Origin: Peribacillus muralis
Lineage (GTDB): Bacteria > Bacillota > Bacilli > Bacillales > DSM-1321
Assembly (NCBI RefSeq): GCF_001645685.2
Contig: NZ_CP017080.1
Span: 548,001-612,000 of the forward strand
Direction of reading: 5' to 3'
Length of the DNA: 64,000 nucleotides
Notes under the pieces: generated by a model
Seen by the model: the letters and a program-made list of their open reading frames with translations, nothing else
Told to the model about the DNA's origin: nothing
Databases searched by the model: none
Program-made: the position numbers and the translations under genes
In this document: piece by piece, positions 34,578-44,225 of the stretch
Numbering within the stretch: the first letter of the stretch is position 1
How the letters are laid out: every line of letters starts with the position of its first letter

Positions 34578-34715
34578 TTATTCCTCTATATCTGGCAGTG
34601 GATCGACCTTTGATGCATCCTCTAAATCCAAACCACTTTTCACAAAATGCACAAACACCCCTGCACCTAAGCCTAGACAACCAACGAAGCCCAATGTGAT
34701 TACCCATTCCAGCAT
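34578..34715 (-). CDS. Small single-pass membrane protein (45 aa)
   Basis: MLEWVITLGFVGCLGLGAG starts a single hydrophobic helix, followed by a charged tail LDLEDASKVDPLPDIEE. A GGGGGCGG site lies before ATG 34715. The open frame continues upstream to 34829, but that part has no start signal and collides with the divergent gene. Function unknown. Confidence 0.55.
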   Translation of the reverse strand: MLEWVITLGFVGCLGLGAGVFVHFVKSGLDLEDASKVDPLPDIEE

Positions 34716-34827
34716 GTCATCCGCCCCCTTAGTCCATGTATATGAAAAAAAAGGCGATAATTGCCTCTGAAAAGTACAATCTTTTGGAACGGACGCACAT
34801 ACATTAATAAAGAAAGGGGGGATTTTC

Positions 34828-35013
34828 ATGCAGAATAATTACTTCTTATTCTTTATTGCCATGTTAACCGGTTTTGCTTTCATCCAACTTCCTGTAGCTG
34901 GTACAATTTTCTCCGGTCTTGAAACATTCCTAGATGTAGTCGGAATTGTAATCGTTATCATTTTCGCTATCGCCATTGTTTGGAAGGCGGCACAAGCGTT
35001 ATTTAAGGGATAA
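34828..35013 (+). CDS. Small two-helix membrane protein (61 aa)
   Basis: 61 residues with two hydrophobic segments (about 5-28 and 36-56) and a Lys at the end. AAAGGGGGG precedes the ATG. It is divergent from the 45-residue membrane protein gene. No family recognised; holin-like size but without supporting context. Confidence 0.6.
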   Translation: MQNNYFLFFIAMLTGFAFIQLPVAGTIFSGLETFLDVVGIVIVIIFAIAIVWKAAQALFKG

Positions 35014-35170
35014 AAAACATGGGGGGCCAATCCTTATTGGAGGAATGGCCCTTTTTTTGTTGAATTCGGCCGCAGTTCAGCTGAATTCGTATTTCAAGCC
35101 CATGATCTGGTGGAACGCGGAAGGAATTCGCGCTTTCAGCGAAAATATTAACCAAACCGTAAAAAAAATC

Positions 35171-35955
35171 ATCCAAACCTATATAGAATTCCATCTACGC
35201 GGCAATAAACCGGCCAAAGCTGGGAGGAATCCGTCCAACCTGCGAGTAATTCGACCAAATCCGGAAGGAATCCGTCCTACGTGTGAATAATTCGACCAAA
35301 TCCGGAAAGAATCCGTCCAACGCGTGAGTAATTCGACCAAACCCTGAAGGAATTCGTCCTACGCGTGAATAATTCGACCAAATCTGGGAGGAATCCGTCC
35401 TACGTGTGAATAATTCGACCAAAGCCGGAAGTAATTCGTCCAACGCGTGAATAATTCGACCAAAGCCGGGAGGAATCCGTCCTACGTGTGAATAATTCGA
35501 CCAAAGCCGGAAGTAATTCGTCCAACGCGTGAATAATTCGACCAAAGCCGGGAGGAATCCGTCCAACCTGCGAGTAATTCGTCCAAATCCGGAAAGAATC
35601 CGTCCAACGCGTGAATAATTCGACCAAATCCGGAAAGAATTCGTCCAACGCGTGAATAATTCGACCAAAGCCGGAAGTAATTCGTCCTACGTGTGAATAA
35701 TTCGACCAAAGCCGGAAGTAATTCGTCCTACGCGTGAATAATTCGACCAAAGCCGGAAAGAATCCGTCCAACCTGCGAGTAATTCGACCAAAGCCGGAAA
35801 GAATTCGTCCAACGCGTGAATAATTCGACCAAATCCGGAAAGAATCCGTCCAACCTGCGAGTAATTCGACCAAAGCCGGAAAGAATCCGTCCTACACTTG
35901 AATAATTCGTCCAAAGCAGAAAAGAATTCGTCCTTACCCGGAGGGAAAATCGACC
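35171..35955. repeat. 41-bp tandem repeat array, 18 clear units in exact register
   Basis: Units start at 35212 and every 41 bp to 35909; none shows an insertion or deletion. A decayed unit lies in phase at 35171. Plus-strand consensus in parts: GACCAAAKCCGGAARG, AATYCGTCC, WACGYGTGAATAATTC. Each unit is a doublet of two related ~20.5-bp halves sharing AATTCGWCCAA. Variation falls into a few alternative blocks (for example ACGCGTGAAT, ACGTGTGAAT, ACCTGCGAGT) shuffled between units. Read on the minus strand, TTATTCACA occurs exactly at 35282-35290, 35405-35413, 35487-35495 and 35692-35700, and TTATTCACG in seven more units. Long minus-strand frames through it are period artefacts. Confidence 0.93.
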
Positions 35956-36023
35956 GTAAGATAGCATGCATATAAATCTTCATGTTCCAAACACTAAGAA
36001 AAAGGACATGGGGGATATACCGA

Positions 36024-36809
36024 ATGAAAAAAAAGGCGATTTTAACTGTTTTTGTTTGCTTGATTTGTTCTTTGGGGAGCCCGGCTTATGCGGAATCCTA
36101 CAACTGGGGTTTCAATAAAGGGAAAAATGGGTTGCCTGCCGATGCAGGAAAAAACTTCAATGAAATGCTTCCTGAATATGAAGCGATTTACAAAGGGGAT
36201 ACAACGAAGAAAGATATATATTTGACGTTTGATAACGGGTACGAAAATGGCTATACGGCACAGATTTTGGATGTTCTGAAGAAACATAACGCTCCTGGGG
36301 CTTTTTTCGTTACGGGACATTATTTGAAAACGGCACCTGAGCTGGTTGTCCGGATGGCGAATGAAGGTCATATCGTCGGGAACCATTCCTGGAACCACCC
36401 TGATATGACGAGTGTCACGGACGATGTCATCCGCACTGAGCTTATACGGGTTAAAAAAGCGACGGAGAAATTAACCGGGCAAAAGGAAATGAATTATTTG
36501 CGTCCTCCTCGCGGGGTATTCAATGAAAGAACGATGGAGGTTGCCAAAAAGGAAGGATATTACCACATTTTTTGGTCTCTAGCCTATAAAGATTGGATCG
36601 TTGACCAGCAGAAGGGAGCGGCATTCGCACATGATGAAGTGCTGAAGCAGATTCATCCGGGCGCCATTTTATTGCTCCATACAGTTTCCAAAGATAATGC
36701 GGAAGCACTGGATTCCATCTTAACTGATCTTGAAAAGCAAGGATATACATTCAGCAGTCTGGATGATTTAATGATCGAAAAACAACTGCCTAACAGAATG
36801 CTTTATTAA
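36024..36809 (+). CDS. pdaA: Spore-cortex peptidoglycan deacetylase PdaA
   Basis: 261 residues, near B. subtilis PdaA (263). A signal peptide (MKKKAILTVFVCLICSLG...AYA) is followed by the SYNWGF start of the mature protein. The NodB-type polysaccharide deacetylase domain shows LTFDNGYENG (catalytic/metal Asp), GNHSWNHPD (metal His pair), RPPRGVFNE and ILLHTVS. PdaA removes acetyl from N-acetylmuramic acid to make muramic delta-lactam in cortex, needed for germination. GGGGGA supports ATG 36024, not the upstream in-frame ATG 35982. Confidence 0.93.
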   Translation: MKKKAILTVFVCLICSLGSPAYAESYNWGFNKGKNGLPADAGKNFNEMLPEYEAIYKGDTTKKDIYLTFDNGYENGYTAQILDVLKKHNAPGAFFVTGHYLKTAPELVVRMANEGHIVGNHSWNHPDMTSVTDDVIRTELIRVKKATEKLTGQKEMNYLRPPRGVFNERTMEVAKKEGYYHIFWSLAYKDWIVDQQKGAAFAHDEVLKQIHPGAILLLHTVSKDNAEALDSILTDLEKQGYTFSSLDDLMIEKQLPNRMLY

Positions 36810-36814
36810 AAATG

Positions 36815-36856
36815 AAAAGCGGGTACCTGAAGAGACATTCAGGTCCCGCTTTTTTC
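36815..36856 (+). terminator. Terminator after pdaA
   Basis: AAAAGCGGG plus ACCTGA pairs with TCAGGT and CCCGCTTTT; TTTTTT tail. Confidence 0.85.
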
Positions 36857-36932
36857 CATTCTCCTTAAATTCAAGTAATATTTCAGGAAACATGCTATAA
36901 TACGTGGAAAACTGCAAAAGGATGGATCAGTT

Positions 36933-37817
36933 GTGTGGACAGAAAAATTACAGGTTCAAGGACCTTATAATTTCGATCTAGTTCTCGACCGATTATCGTT
37001 AGACCCTCTTCAAGTAGTTGATATTACTAACAGGACGGTAAAAGTTCCCCTATATATAGAAAAAGAACCAGTCGTTTTGCAGGTTCAGGCAATCGGAAGC
37101 ATCGAAAAACCTATCTTTTTCATTAAAGGACATTCAGAAACTTACAAGTATAAAGCAATTGACCGGTTAAAAAAGGTCTTTCATTGGCATCAGCCATTGG
37201 AGGGTGTATCCAGGCATTTCAGGGAATCCGATTTGAGTGATATCTTCGAAGAACATCGCGGAACGGCGATTGTTCTGGATTTTGATTACTACAGCTGCCT
37301 CGTCAAATGCATCATACACCAGCAATTAAATTTATCCTTTGCTCATACGCTCACGGAACGGTTCGTAAAAAATTTTGGTTACCAAATGGATGGTGCCTGG
37401 TTCTATCCCACGCCGGCGACGACCTCCCAACTGAGGATAGAACAATTGAGAGCGATTCAGTTCAGCGGGCGGAAAGCGGAATACGTCATCGGGCTTTCCG
37501 AGCAAATCGCCCAAGGTCATCTCCAGCTTGAGTCGATGGAAGAGCTATCCGATCAAGAGGTTATGGATACACTAATAAAAATACGCGGTATCGGCAGATG
37601 GACGGCTGAAAACTTTCTGCTTTTCGGACTCGGAAGGCCGAATCTATTTCCTAAAGCTGATATTGGCATTCAAAATGCCCTTAAAAATTTATACGGCTTA
37701 CCGCAAAAGCCGACACAAGAAGAAATGGAGACCTATAGTGTAAACTGGGCTCCATATCTAAGCTACGCTTCCCTCTATCTATGGAGAAGCATTGAAAAAC
37801 GGAGTGAAAAGAAATGA
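36933..37817 (+). CDS. yfjP: DNA-3-methyladenine glycosylase YfjP (AlkA-like)
   Basis: 294 residues, HhH-GPD superfamily. The helix-hairpin-helix is [19 protein letters not shown], and the catalytic Asp follows in FPKADIGIQ. An N-terminal AlkA-N-like domain precedes it. It excises alkylated bases from DNA. GTG start with AAGGAT upstream. It overlaps yfjO by 4 nt (ATGA), so the two are coupled, as in B. subtilis. Confidence 0.87.
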   Translation: MWTEKLQVQGPYNFDLVLDRLSLDPLQVVDITNRTVKVPLYIEKEPVVLQVQAIGSIEKPIFFIKGHSETYKYKAIDRLKKVFHWHQPLEGVSRHFRESDLSDIFEEHRGTAIVLDFDYYSCLVKCIIHQQLNLSFAHTLTERFVKNFGYQMDGAWFYPTPATTSQLRIEQLRAIQFSGRKAEYVIGLSEQIAQGHLQLESMEELSDQEVMDTLIKIRGIGRWTAENFLLFGLGRPNLFPKADIGIQNALKNLYGLPQKPTQEEMETYSVNWAPYLSYASLYLWRSIEKRSEKK

Positions 37818-39202
37818 CAAACATTCAAGATACAAAACTGGAAGTGAACGAAACCCTTCCACTGACCATTAAAAGACTTGGCATTAATGGAGAGGGAGTC
37901 GGTTATTTCAAAAAGAAAGTCGTCTTCGTCCCAGGAGCCTTGCCAGGTGAGGAAATTGTAGCCTCGGTCACAAAGGTACAGCAAAACTTCACAGAGGCAA
38001 AAATTAAAACCATCCGGAAAGAATCACCGCATCGAATTGCGGCTCCTTGTCCGGTTTACGCAGAATGCGGCGGCTGTCAATTACAGCATTTAAGCTATGA
38101 TCAGCAGCTTGTTGAAAAACGTGATATCGTCGTTCAAGCGATGGAGCGATATACGAAACTTCCGGTTTCTTCATTAAATATAAAAGAAACGATCGGCATG
38201 GAAGACCCTTGGAACTATCGGAATAAAAGTCAGTACCAAGTCGGCCTAAAAGATGGGAAATTGATTGCTGGCCTATACGGATTGAATTCCCATACATTGA
38301 TCGATATTCCGAACTGCCTTGTACAGCATAAGGCAACCAATAAAGTGACACGGACAGTGAAAAAGATCCTGAAAAACTTGAACATCTCGATTTATAACGA
38401 AAGAAAAAGAAAAGGTGTAATCCGCACGATCATCACACGAGTAGGATTTGAAACAGGCGAGGTGCAGGTCGTCCTCGTAACAGGAGCGGAAGAAATTCCC
38501 CAAAAGGAACAGCTGCTTAAACAAATTCGTGATCAGCTTCCTGAAGTGAAATCTGTCGTTCAAAACATCAACAACCAAAACACCTCGCTTATTTTTGGTG
38601 AGAAAACGATTCATCTTGCTGGCGGAAAAGTCATCAACGAAACATTGGGTGACTTATCATACGAACTATCAGCCCGGACCTTCTTCCAGCTTAATCCTGT
38701 CCAAACGGTCCGCATGTATGATGAAGTGAAAAAGGCGGCAGCCTTGACCGGTACGGAAAAAGTTGTCGATGCCTATTGCGGCGTGGGAACGATCGGACTT
38801 TGGCTATCCCAAGATGCAAAAGAGGTTCGTGGAATGGATGTCATCAAGGAATCGATTGAAGACGCCAAGAAAAATGCAAAAAAACATAAGAGAAGCAACA
38901 TGCACTACGAAACCGGAAAAGCAGAAAATATCCTGCCGCGCTGGGTCAAAGAGGGCTGGAAACCGGACATGCTCGTCGTCGATCCACCGAGAACAGGTTG
39001 CGATCAAGCGCTGCTGCAAACAATCTTGAAGGCGAAGCCGAAAAAGATTGTCTACGTTTCCTGCAACCCGTCCACACTGGCAAAGGACCTGCAAGAATTG
39101 AGCACAATTTATGAGGTGCAATCCATACAGCCTGTGGACATGTTCCCGCAAACGAGCCATGTTGAGTGTGTCTCGCAGCTTATTTTAAAAGAAGGCAACT
39201 AA
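37814..39202 (+). CDS. yfjO: TrmA/RlmC/RlmD-family RNA (uracil-5-)-methyltransferase YfjO
   Basis: 462 residues. An N-terminal TRAM domain (about 10-65) is followed by an iron-sulfur Cys set [10 protein letters not shown], a SAM-binding core [22 protein letters not shown] and the catalytic Cys in [13 protein letters not shown]. It methylates C5 of a uracil in rRNA. In B. subtilis the paralogue YefA (RlmCD) does both known 23S sites, so the target of the YfjO type is less certain. Coupled with yfjP; followed by a terminator. Confidence 0.85.
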   Translation: MTNIQDTKLEVNETLPLTIKRLGINGEGVGYFKKKVVFVPGALPGEEIVASVTKVQQNFTEAKIKTIRKESPHRIAAPCPVYAECGGCQLQHLSYDQQLVEKRDIVVQAMERYTKLPVSSLNIKETIGMEDPWNYRNKSQYQVGLKDGKLIAGLYGLNSHTLIDIPNCLVQHKATNKVTRTVKKILKNLNISIYNERKRKGVIRTIITRVGFETGEVQVVLVTGAEEIPQKEQLLKQIRDQLPEVKSVVQNINNQNTSLIFGEKTIHLAGGKVINETLGDLSYELSARTFFQLNPVQTVRMYDEVKKAAALTGTEKVVDAYCGVGTIGLWLSQDAKEVRGMDVIKESIEDAKKNAKKHKRSNMHYETGKAENILPRWVKEGWKPDMLVVDPPRTGCDQALLQTILKAKPKKIVYVSCNPSTLAKDLQELSTIYEVQSIQPVDMFPQTSHVECVSQLILKEGN

Positions 39203-39226
39203 CCCTATACGGGAGTTGCCTTTTCC
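39192..39226 (+). terminator. Terminator after yfjO
   Basis: AAGGCAACT/AGTTGCCTT stem with TTCC tail; the stop codon lies in the left arm and loop. Confidence 0.75.
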
Positions 39227-39386
39227 TTATTAATCCGGAGTGAATAGGAAAAACAGTCGAAAAACCATGCGATCTGCTTTTTTTTACGAACGATTTTCGT
39301 TAAAATGAACATTGCCGATTTTCCCATACGTAAAAAGGAAGTAGATTATAGAGGCTATATCCATAGTGAGAGGATTTGAGTTAGAA

Positions 39387-40367
39387 ATGATAGATAATTT
39401 TTGGCGTGATTTACCACGACCATTTTTTGTACTTGCACCGATGGAAGATGTGACGGATGTTGTGTTCCGTCACGTAGTAAGTGAAGCCGGACGACCGGAT
39501 GTATTTTTCACGGAGTTTACAAACTCGGATAGCTATTGTCATCCAGAGGGGATGAAAAGTGTTCGGGGCCGTTTGATGTTTACAGGAGATGAACAGCCAA
39601 TGGTGGCACATATTTGGGGGGATAATCCCGATTATTTTCGCCAAATGAGTATTGGGATGGCCGAGCTAGGGTTTAAAGGCATCGATATTAATATGGGCTG
39701 CCCTGTACCGAATGTGGCATCGAGAGGGAAAGGCAGTGGCCTTATTCTGCGTCCAGACGTTGCGGCAGACCTTATTCAAGCAGCAAAGGCGGGCGGGCTG
39801 CCTGTCAGCGTGAAAACACGACTTGGCTTTGAAGAGGTAAATGAGTGGGAGGAGTGGCTAACGCATATTCTAAAACAGGATGTTGCGAACCTTTCCATTC
39901 ATTTACGTACAAGAAAGGAAATGAGCCAAGTGGATGCACATTGGGAGCTGATTCCGGAAATTAAAAAATTACGTGATCGCCTTGCACCCAATACGTTACT
40001 AACAATCAATGGAGATATCCCTGACCGTGAAACGGGGCTGCAGCTTGCTGAACAATATGGGATTGATGGCGTTATGATCGGGAGAGGCATTTTTAAGAAC
40101 CCTTTTGCTTTTGAAAAAGAACCAAAAGAGCATAGCAGTAAAGAATACCTTGATCTTTTAAGACTTCAGCTTGATCTTCAAGATCAATATGCGGAAGTGC
40201 TGCCACGTTCCATTACAGGTCTTCATCGCTTTTTCAAAATTTATGTCAAAGGATTCCGTGGAGCTGGTGAATTAAGAAACCAACTAATGAATACGAAATC
40301 GACAGATGAAGTCAGGGCATTGCTTGATAACTTTGCAAAACAAAACGGCGACAGTGAAATGCTGTAA
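39387..40367 (+). CDS. dus2: tRNA-dihydrouridine synthase (YfjN type)
   Basis: 326 residues, FMN-dependent TIM barrel. It has [13 protein letters not shown] at the start, [11 protein letters not shown] with the conserved catalytic Cys, [18 protein letters not shown] and [10 protein letters not shown], then [15 protein letters not shown]. It reduces uridine in tRNA to dihydrouridine. The match to B. subtilis YfjN is strong over the whole length, and that protein begins with the equivalent of [17 protein letters not shown] 39387 is therefore used, although the frame is open from GTG 39366 and neither start has an ideal binding site. Confidence 0.9.
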   Translation: MIDNFWRDLPRPFFVLAPMEDVTDVVFRHVVSEAGRPDVFFTEFTNSDSYCHPEGMKSVRGRLMFTGDEQPMVAHIWGDNPDYFRQMSIGMAELGFKGIDINMGCPVPNVASRGKGSGLILRPDVAADLIQAAKAGGLPVSVKTRLGFEEVNEWEEWLTHILKQDVANLSIHLRTRKEMSQVDAHWELIPEIKKLRDRLAPNTLLTINGDIPDRETGLQLAEQYGIDGVMIGRGIFKNPFAFEKEPKEHSSKEYLDLLRLQLDLQDQYAEVLPRSITGLHRFFKIYVKGFRGAGELRNQLMNTKSTDEVRALLDNFAKQNGDSEML

Positions 40368-40395
40368 CGCTCAAAAGGTTTGTTGTGACGAAATT

Positions 40396-40431
40396 GAAAA
40401 TCCGGGAATCTGCATTGGTTCCCGGATTTTC
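40396..40431 (+). terminator. Terminator after dus2
   Basis: 12-bp perfect stem GAAAATCCGGGA/TCCCGGATTTTC with a 12-nt loop. Confidence 0.7.
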
Positions 40432-40473
40432 AGCCGTGTTTATGAAACTTAAAAGAAAACAGGAGGTTAATGA

Positions 40474-40989
40474 ATGCATAATCATGATATATTAATCCGA
40501 TTAAGGTATGCGCTCGATATAAAAAATAAAGATATGGTAGAGATATTCAAGCTTGGGGATATTGACGTGACAAGGGAAGAAGTCATGCAGATGCTCACAA
40601 AACCAAAAGAAGGTTTTGATGATGAATATGAAGATGATGTGGATGAGGATGGCATAAATTGCAATAACACGATGTTAGAATCCTTTTTAAATGGCTTGAT
40701 CATTTTTAAAAGAGGGAAGCAAGAGCCGAAACCGAATCAGCCCGAAAGTGTGGCATTAGCTCCAAGGAACAAGGAAAGCATGAATAATATACTGCTGAAG
40801 AAATTGAAAATTGCCCTGTCGTTAACCAGTGAGGACGTGATTGATATCCTTGATGAAGCTGGAGTCATGATAACTAAAGGGGAATTAAGTGCCATCTTAC
40901 GAAAAGTTGGGCATAGGAATTATAAAGAGTGCGGCGATAAATACGCGAGGAACTTTTTAAAAGGGTTAGCTTATAAATATAGGGGATAA
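40474..40989 (+). CDS. DUF1456 family protein (YehS-like)
   Basis: 171 residues with two copies of the DUF1456 domain: NHDILIRLRYALDIKNKDMV at the start and NNILLKKLKIALSLTSEDVI at about residue 104. An acidic linker (DDEYEDDVDEDG) and a basic patch lie between. E. coli YehS is the best-known relative; the function is unknown. CAGGAGG precedes the ATG. Monocistronic. Confidence 0.82.
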   Translation: MHNHDILIRLRYALDIKNKDMVEIFKLGDIDVTREEVMQMLTKPKEGFDDEYEDDVDEDGINCNNTMLESFLNGLIIFKRGKQEPKPNQPESVALAPRNKESMNNILLKKLKIALSLTSEDVIDILDEAGVMITKGELSAILRKVGHRNYKECGDKYARNFLKGLAYKYRG

Positions 40990-41094
40990 AAGTGCGGCGA
41001 CCATAAGGACAAGGTTCTCTTCTATCCTTCATGAAAATCCAGGGCAGGAGCCGTTTTTTCACCGGATGCTGAAAGAGCGCTCGTGCATGTAAAA

Positions 41095-41119
41095 AGCCTT
41101 CTGTATAAAGCAGAAGGCT
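41095..41119 (-). terminator. Terminator of the hydroxyacyl-CoA dehydrogenase gene
   Basis: 9-bp stem AGCCTTCTG/CAGAAGGCT with a 7-nt loop; a T run follows on the minus strand. Confidence 0.75.
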
Positions 41120-41152
41120 ATTTACAACTTATCCAATACATCCATTTCATTA

Positions 41153-42049
41153 TCACTTTAGAAAATAGGGTTTGGCGAAGCTTGGGTTGGGATACTTGTA
41201 GAATCCTTCACCCGTTTCCCTGCCCGTTTTTCCTTGATCGATATATTTCGTTTTCAATAAGTTCGCCAATTTTTCAAACTCTGGTTTTCCTGTCGCATTT
41301 GCTTTGGAAAGTGAGATATTATAAGCGGTATTGATTCCGACTACGTCCAATATGGCGAACGGTCCAAGCGGGGCTCCTGTAGCGATCATCCACGTTTTAT
41401 CTATGGTCTCCGTATCAGCGACTTCCTTTAATAGAAGCATTTGGGCAGCATCCAAAAGCGGAACCAATAAAGAATTCAAAATATAGCCCGGCTGTTCCTT
41501 ATGTAAAGGCAGGGGAACCATTCCAATCGCCTCTGCAAATTCCAAAACTTCCTCAAACACGCTATTATCCGTTCCAGGATGCTTCATGACCTCCGCCGTA
41601 TTGTTTTTCCAGATTTCATTTGCGAAGTGCAAGGCGAGGAATTTTGATGGCCGGCCTGTCGCTTCGGCAAATTGGCTTGGCAATAAGGTTGAGGAGTTCG
41701 TTGCAAAAATGGTCCTTTCAGGAGCAACCTTCCCTAACTTCGTGTAAAATTCCGTTTTGATTTGTACCACTTCTGGAATCGCTTCAATCACTAGATCAGC
41801 TTCAGAAACTGCCGTAGATAATTCACTGCTAAAAGAAATCCGTTCATAAGCAGTACGGAAATCGTCCTCTGTAGCTCCTAGATCCTCCTTGTAGTATGGC
41901 TCCAATTTCATGATTCTGTCTTTGGCATGCTCCAATGCTTCATCATTGATATCATATACAAATACCTTGAATCCTTTATAAGCGGTTTGAAAGGCAATTT
42001 GACTTCCCAATACGCCGCTGCCGGCAATTGTGATGTTTCGATAATTCAT
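41153..42049 (-). CDS. 3-hydroxyacyl-CoA dehydrogenase family protein
   Basis: 298 residues. N-terminal Rossmann motif ITIAGSGVLGSQIAFQ (GxGxxG), the ADLVIEAIPE strand, FATNSSTLLPSQ and LHFANEIWKNN where canonical enzymes have FFNP. The C-terminal domain has PGYILNSLL and DVVGINTAYN. It oxidises 3-hydroxyacyl-CoA with NAD+. The altered F-N-P region suggests a substrate other than 3-hydroxybutyryl-CoA. No thiolase or crotonase neighbour. AGGAG spacing selects ATG 42049 over 42055. Confidence 0.8.
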   Translation of the reverse strand: MNYRNITIAGSGVLGSQIAFQTAYKGFKVFVYDINDEALEHAKDRIMKLEPYYKEDLGATEDDFRTAYERISFSSELSTAVSEADLVIEAIPEVVQIKTEFYTKLGKVAPERTIFATNSSTLLPSQFAEATGRPSKFLALHFANEIWKNNTAEVMKHPGTDNSVFEEVLEFAEAIGMVPLPLHKEQPGYILNSLLVPLLDAAQMLLLKEVADTETIDKTWMIATGAPLGPFAILDVVGINTAYNISLSKANATGKPEFEKLANLLKTKYIDQGKTGRETGEGFYKYPNPSFAKPYFLK

Positions 42050-42234
42050 CGTCATACTCCTCTTTTCTTTGAATATCTTTTCAAGTTAATTATGGCACAT
42101 ATCAGGAAAATAGATGAAGGATTTAGGGATATATCCATTATTTAACTGATAAATAATGGATGCATGCGTATGTGAATGGTTAGTATCATCCGCTAATGGA
42201 AACAGTAATGAATTTTAATAGTGGTCTTGTCAGA

Positions 42235-42502
42235 TGAATAAAAACATTCTCATTACAGGGGCGGGCAGCGGGCTTGGAAGAGGAGCTGCACTTGGCTTGT
42301 AAGGAAGGGGCACGGCGTTATCGCCACAACGGAAATCACTTAGCAGAAAAAGGGTTTAATGAGGGAAGCGCAGGAACAGGGATTGGATATGGAAGTGATC
42401 TATATGACTTTGATGCGTTTGTGGCAAATGCTGCGTTCAATGAAGGTGTGCCGCTTGGGGAAATGCCGATGAACCGATTCCAGGCATCACCACCGTTTGG
42501 TT
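42235..42502 (+). pseudogene. Short-chain dehydrogenase remnant, frameshifted
   Basis: Starts MNKNILITGAGSGLGRGAAL, a clear SDR cofactor motif (GxxxGxG), then hits a TAA. The reading continues in another frame as KEG, then HGVIATTEI, later as EAQEQGLDMEVI and finally as DAFVANAAFNEGVPLGEMPM, equivalent to the NNAG region. At least two frameshifts are needed, and the catalytic YxxxK half is missing. The rest of the 42056-42806 gap is AT-rich with no gene. Confidence 0.85.
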
Positions 42503-42806
42503 GAGTTTCTTGATTTTATAACCAAGGAAAAGTACTTGATCATGAAAAAGGTCTTTTTTGTGTTTTCCAGCTTCCTCCGACTGTATGGACCACCACTTAT
42601 ACTGAATTGTTGAATATAAAAATTCAGAAAAATATTACTATTTAAAAAGAACACTTTAATATCAGTCATTTCTAAAACCTACTAAAAATAGTATATAAAA
42701 TAGGATTGTATTAATATAGAATTATATGTATAGTTATTTAAAAATAATAATTTGCAGTATGAATGATATAAATGGTAACTACTGGAATAAGGAGTTTTGA
42801 CAAAAG

Positions 42807-44207
42807 ATGTCTAAAGGGAAAAAGGGTAATGAAAAGAAAACGGGCATTAACGCACATGTGTTAGTCTTCTCGTTAATCGTGATTGCGGCGGTTTTGACAT
42901 ATATTGTCCCAGCGGGTAATTATGACACCGTGGATGTTAACGGACGCAGCGTGATAGATCCTGAAACATTTACATTCATAGAAAGTGATCCAGTGGGATT
43001 ATTGGAGTTGTTCAGTGATATTCATACAGGTATGGTCAATGGTGCCGGGACGATCTTCTTTGTTTTAATCATTGGCGGGGTATTCGGCATTATTAGCGCA
43101 ACAGGGGCACTCGATACGTTTATAACGTCTTTTGCCCGAAAGATGGCGAATCGTGAGAAGTTAATCATTCCGGTATTGATGCTGTTTTTCGCAATTTGCG
43201 GTGCGACGATGGGAATGTCTGATGAGACGGCAGTTTATGTAGGTTTGCTTGTACCGCTAACGATCGCTTTAGGCTTTGATGCTGTAACGGGCTTTGCGAT
43301 AGTCGTGGTCGGTGCATCAATGGGCTTCACAGCTGGATTCATGAATCCATTTACAGTGGGAGTTGCACAGGGAATAGCGGAGCTGCCGACCTTTTCGGGC
43401 ATTGGCTATCGTCTGATCGTTTTCTGTATTTTCTATATAATGGCCGTCATTTTCGTTTATCGTCATGCGATGAAGGTGAAGGAGAATCCGGAGCTTGGGA
43501 TCTATGGCAAATTCGGGCGTTTAAATCAGGATAGAAAACAACAACCGGCAGTGAATATGACTTTCCGTCATAAAGCCGTACTAGGTGTATTTTTACTTAA
43601 CTTCATCATTTTGATTTTCGGAGTGATGAAATATGAATGGTATATTACCGAGATTGCCGGTTTGTTTTTGATGTTCGGCATAATCATGGGTGTTATCGGT
43701 AAGCTATCACCATCCAGGATTGCCGATAGCTTTGTGAAAGGCGCCGCGGAATTGATCGGGGGTGCCATCATTATCGGTTTGGCACAAGCAGTCCTTGTAA
43801 TTTTTGAGTCAGGGGGATTGATGGATACAATCCTTTACTATGCTTCTGATTTATTGAATATGGTGCCTTCGGCGTTTACTGCTGTGGGCATGATGATTTT
43901 ACAAATCATCATTAACTTTTTGGTCCCTTCAGGAAGTGGACAAGCGGCCCTTACAATGCCTTTAATGTCTCCTCTGGCAGACCTTGTAGGAGTGACGAGG
44001 CAAACGGCCGTGCTTGCTTTTCAATTCGGTGATGGAATTGCGGCAACCTTATTCCCAACGAATGGTGCGCTCATTGCATCTCTTACGATAGCGGGAATTC
44101 CTTGGAACAAATGGGTGAAATGGTATATTCCTTTCTTCATTATCCAATTGATTGTGTGTGCGGTATTATTAGTTGTGGCAGAATGGATGAACTACGGGCC
44201 ATTTTAA
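42807..44207 (+). CDS. YfcC family permease (DcuC/UIT superfamily)
   Basis: 466 residues, about 12 to 13 helices. Family marks are TYIVPAGNYD near the N-terminus, ATMGMSDETAVYVGLLVPL, GFTAGFMNPFTVGVAQ and INFLVPSGSGQAALTMPLM. YfcC-type carriers are related to arginine/ornithine and C4-dicarboxylate transporters. The next gene, 18 nt downstream, encodes an M20 amidohydrolase, so the pair probably imports and cleaves an N-acylated amino acid or small peptide; the substrate is not visible from sequence. Confidence 0.82.
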   Translation: MSKGKKGNEKKTGINAHVLVFSLIVIAAVLTYIVPAGNYDTVDVNGRSVIDPETFTFIESDPVGLLELFSDIHTGMVNGAGTIFFVLIIGGVFGIISATGALDTFITSFARKMANREKLIIPVLMLFFAICGATMGMSDETAVYVGLLVPLTIALGFDAVTGFAIVVVGASMGFTAGFMNPFTVGVAQGIAELPTFSGIGYRLIVFCIFYIMAVIFVYRHAMKVKENPELGIYGKFGRLNQDRKQQPAVNMTFRHKAVLGVFLLNFIILIFGVMKYEWYITEIAGLFLMFGIIMGVIGKLSPSRIADSFVKGAAELIGGAIIIGLAQAVLVIFESGGLMDTILYYASDLLNMVPSAFTAVGMMILQIIINFLVPSGSGQAALTMPLMSPLADLVGVTRQTAVLAFQFGDGIAATLFPTNGALIASLTIAGIPWNKWVKWYIPFFIIQLIVCAVLLVVAEWMNYGPF

Positions 44208-44225
44208 GAAAGGAGATTGTTATCA

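Noticed and set aside
35212..35940. CRISPR array
   Set aside because: There are no unique spacers: the whole 41-bp unit is repeated and internally doubled, and no cas genes lie near.
35195..35983. Several overlapping minus-strand ORFs of 75-157 codons with a 41-residue repeat (VELFTRWTNSF, FRIWSNYSRVG)
   Set aside because: They run in different frames through the 41-bp array. Because 41 is not a multiple of three, a stop-free unit gives open frames in all phases. No ribosome-binding site and no independent codon constraint was seen.
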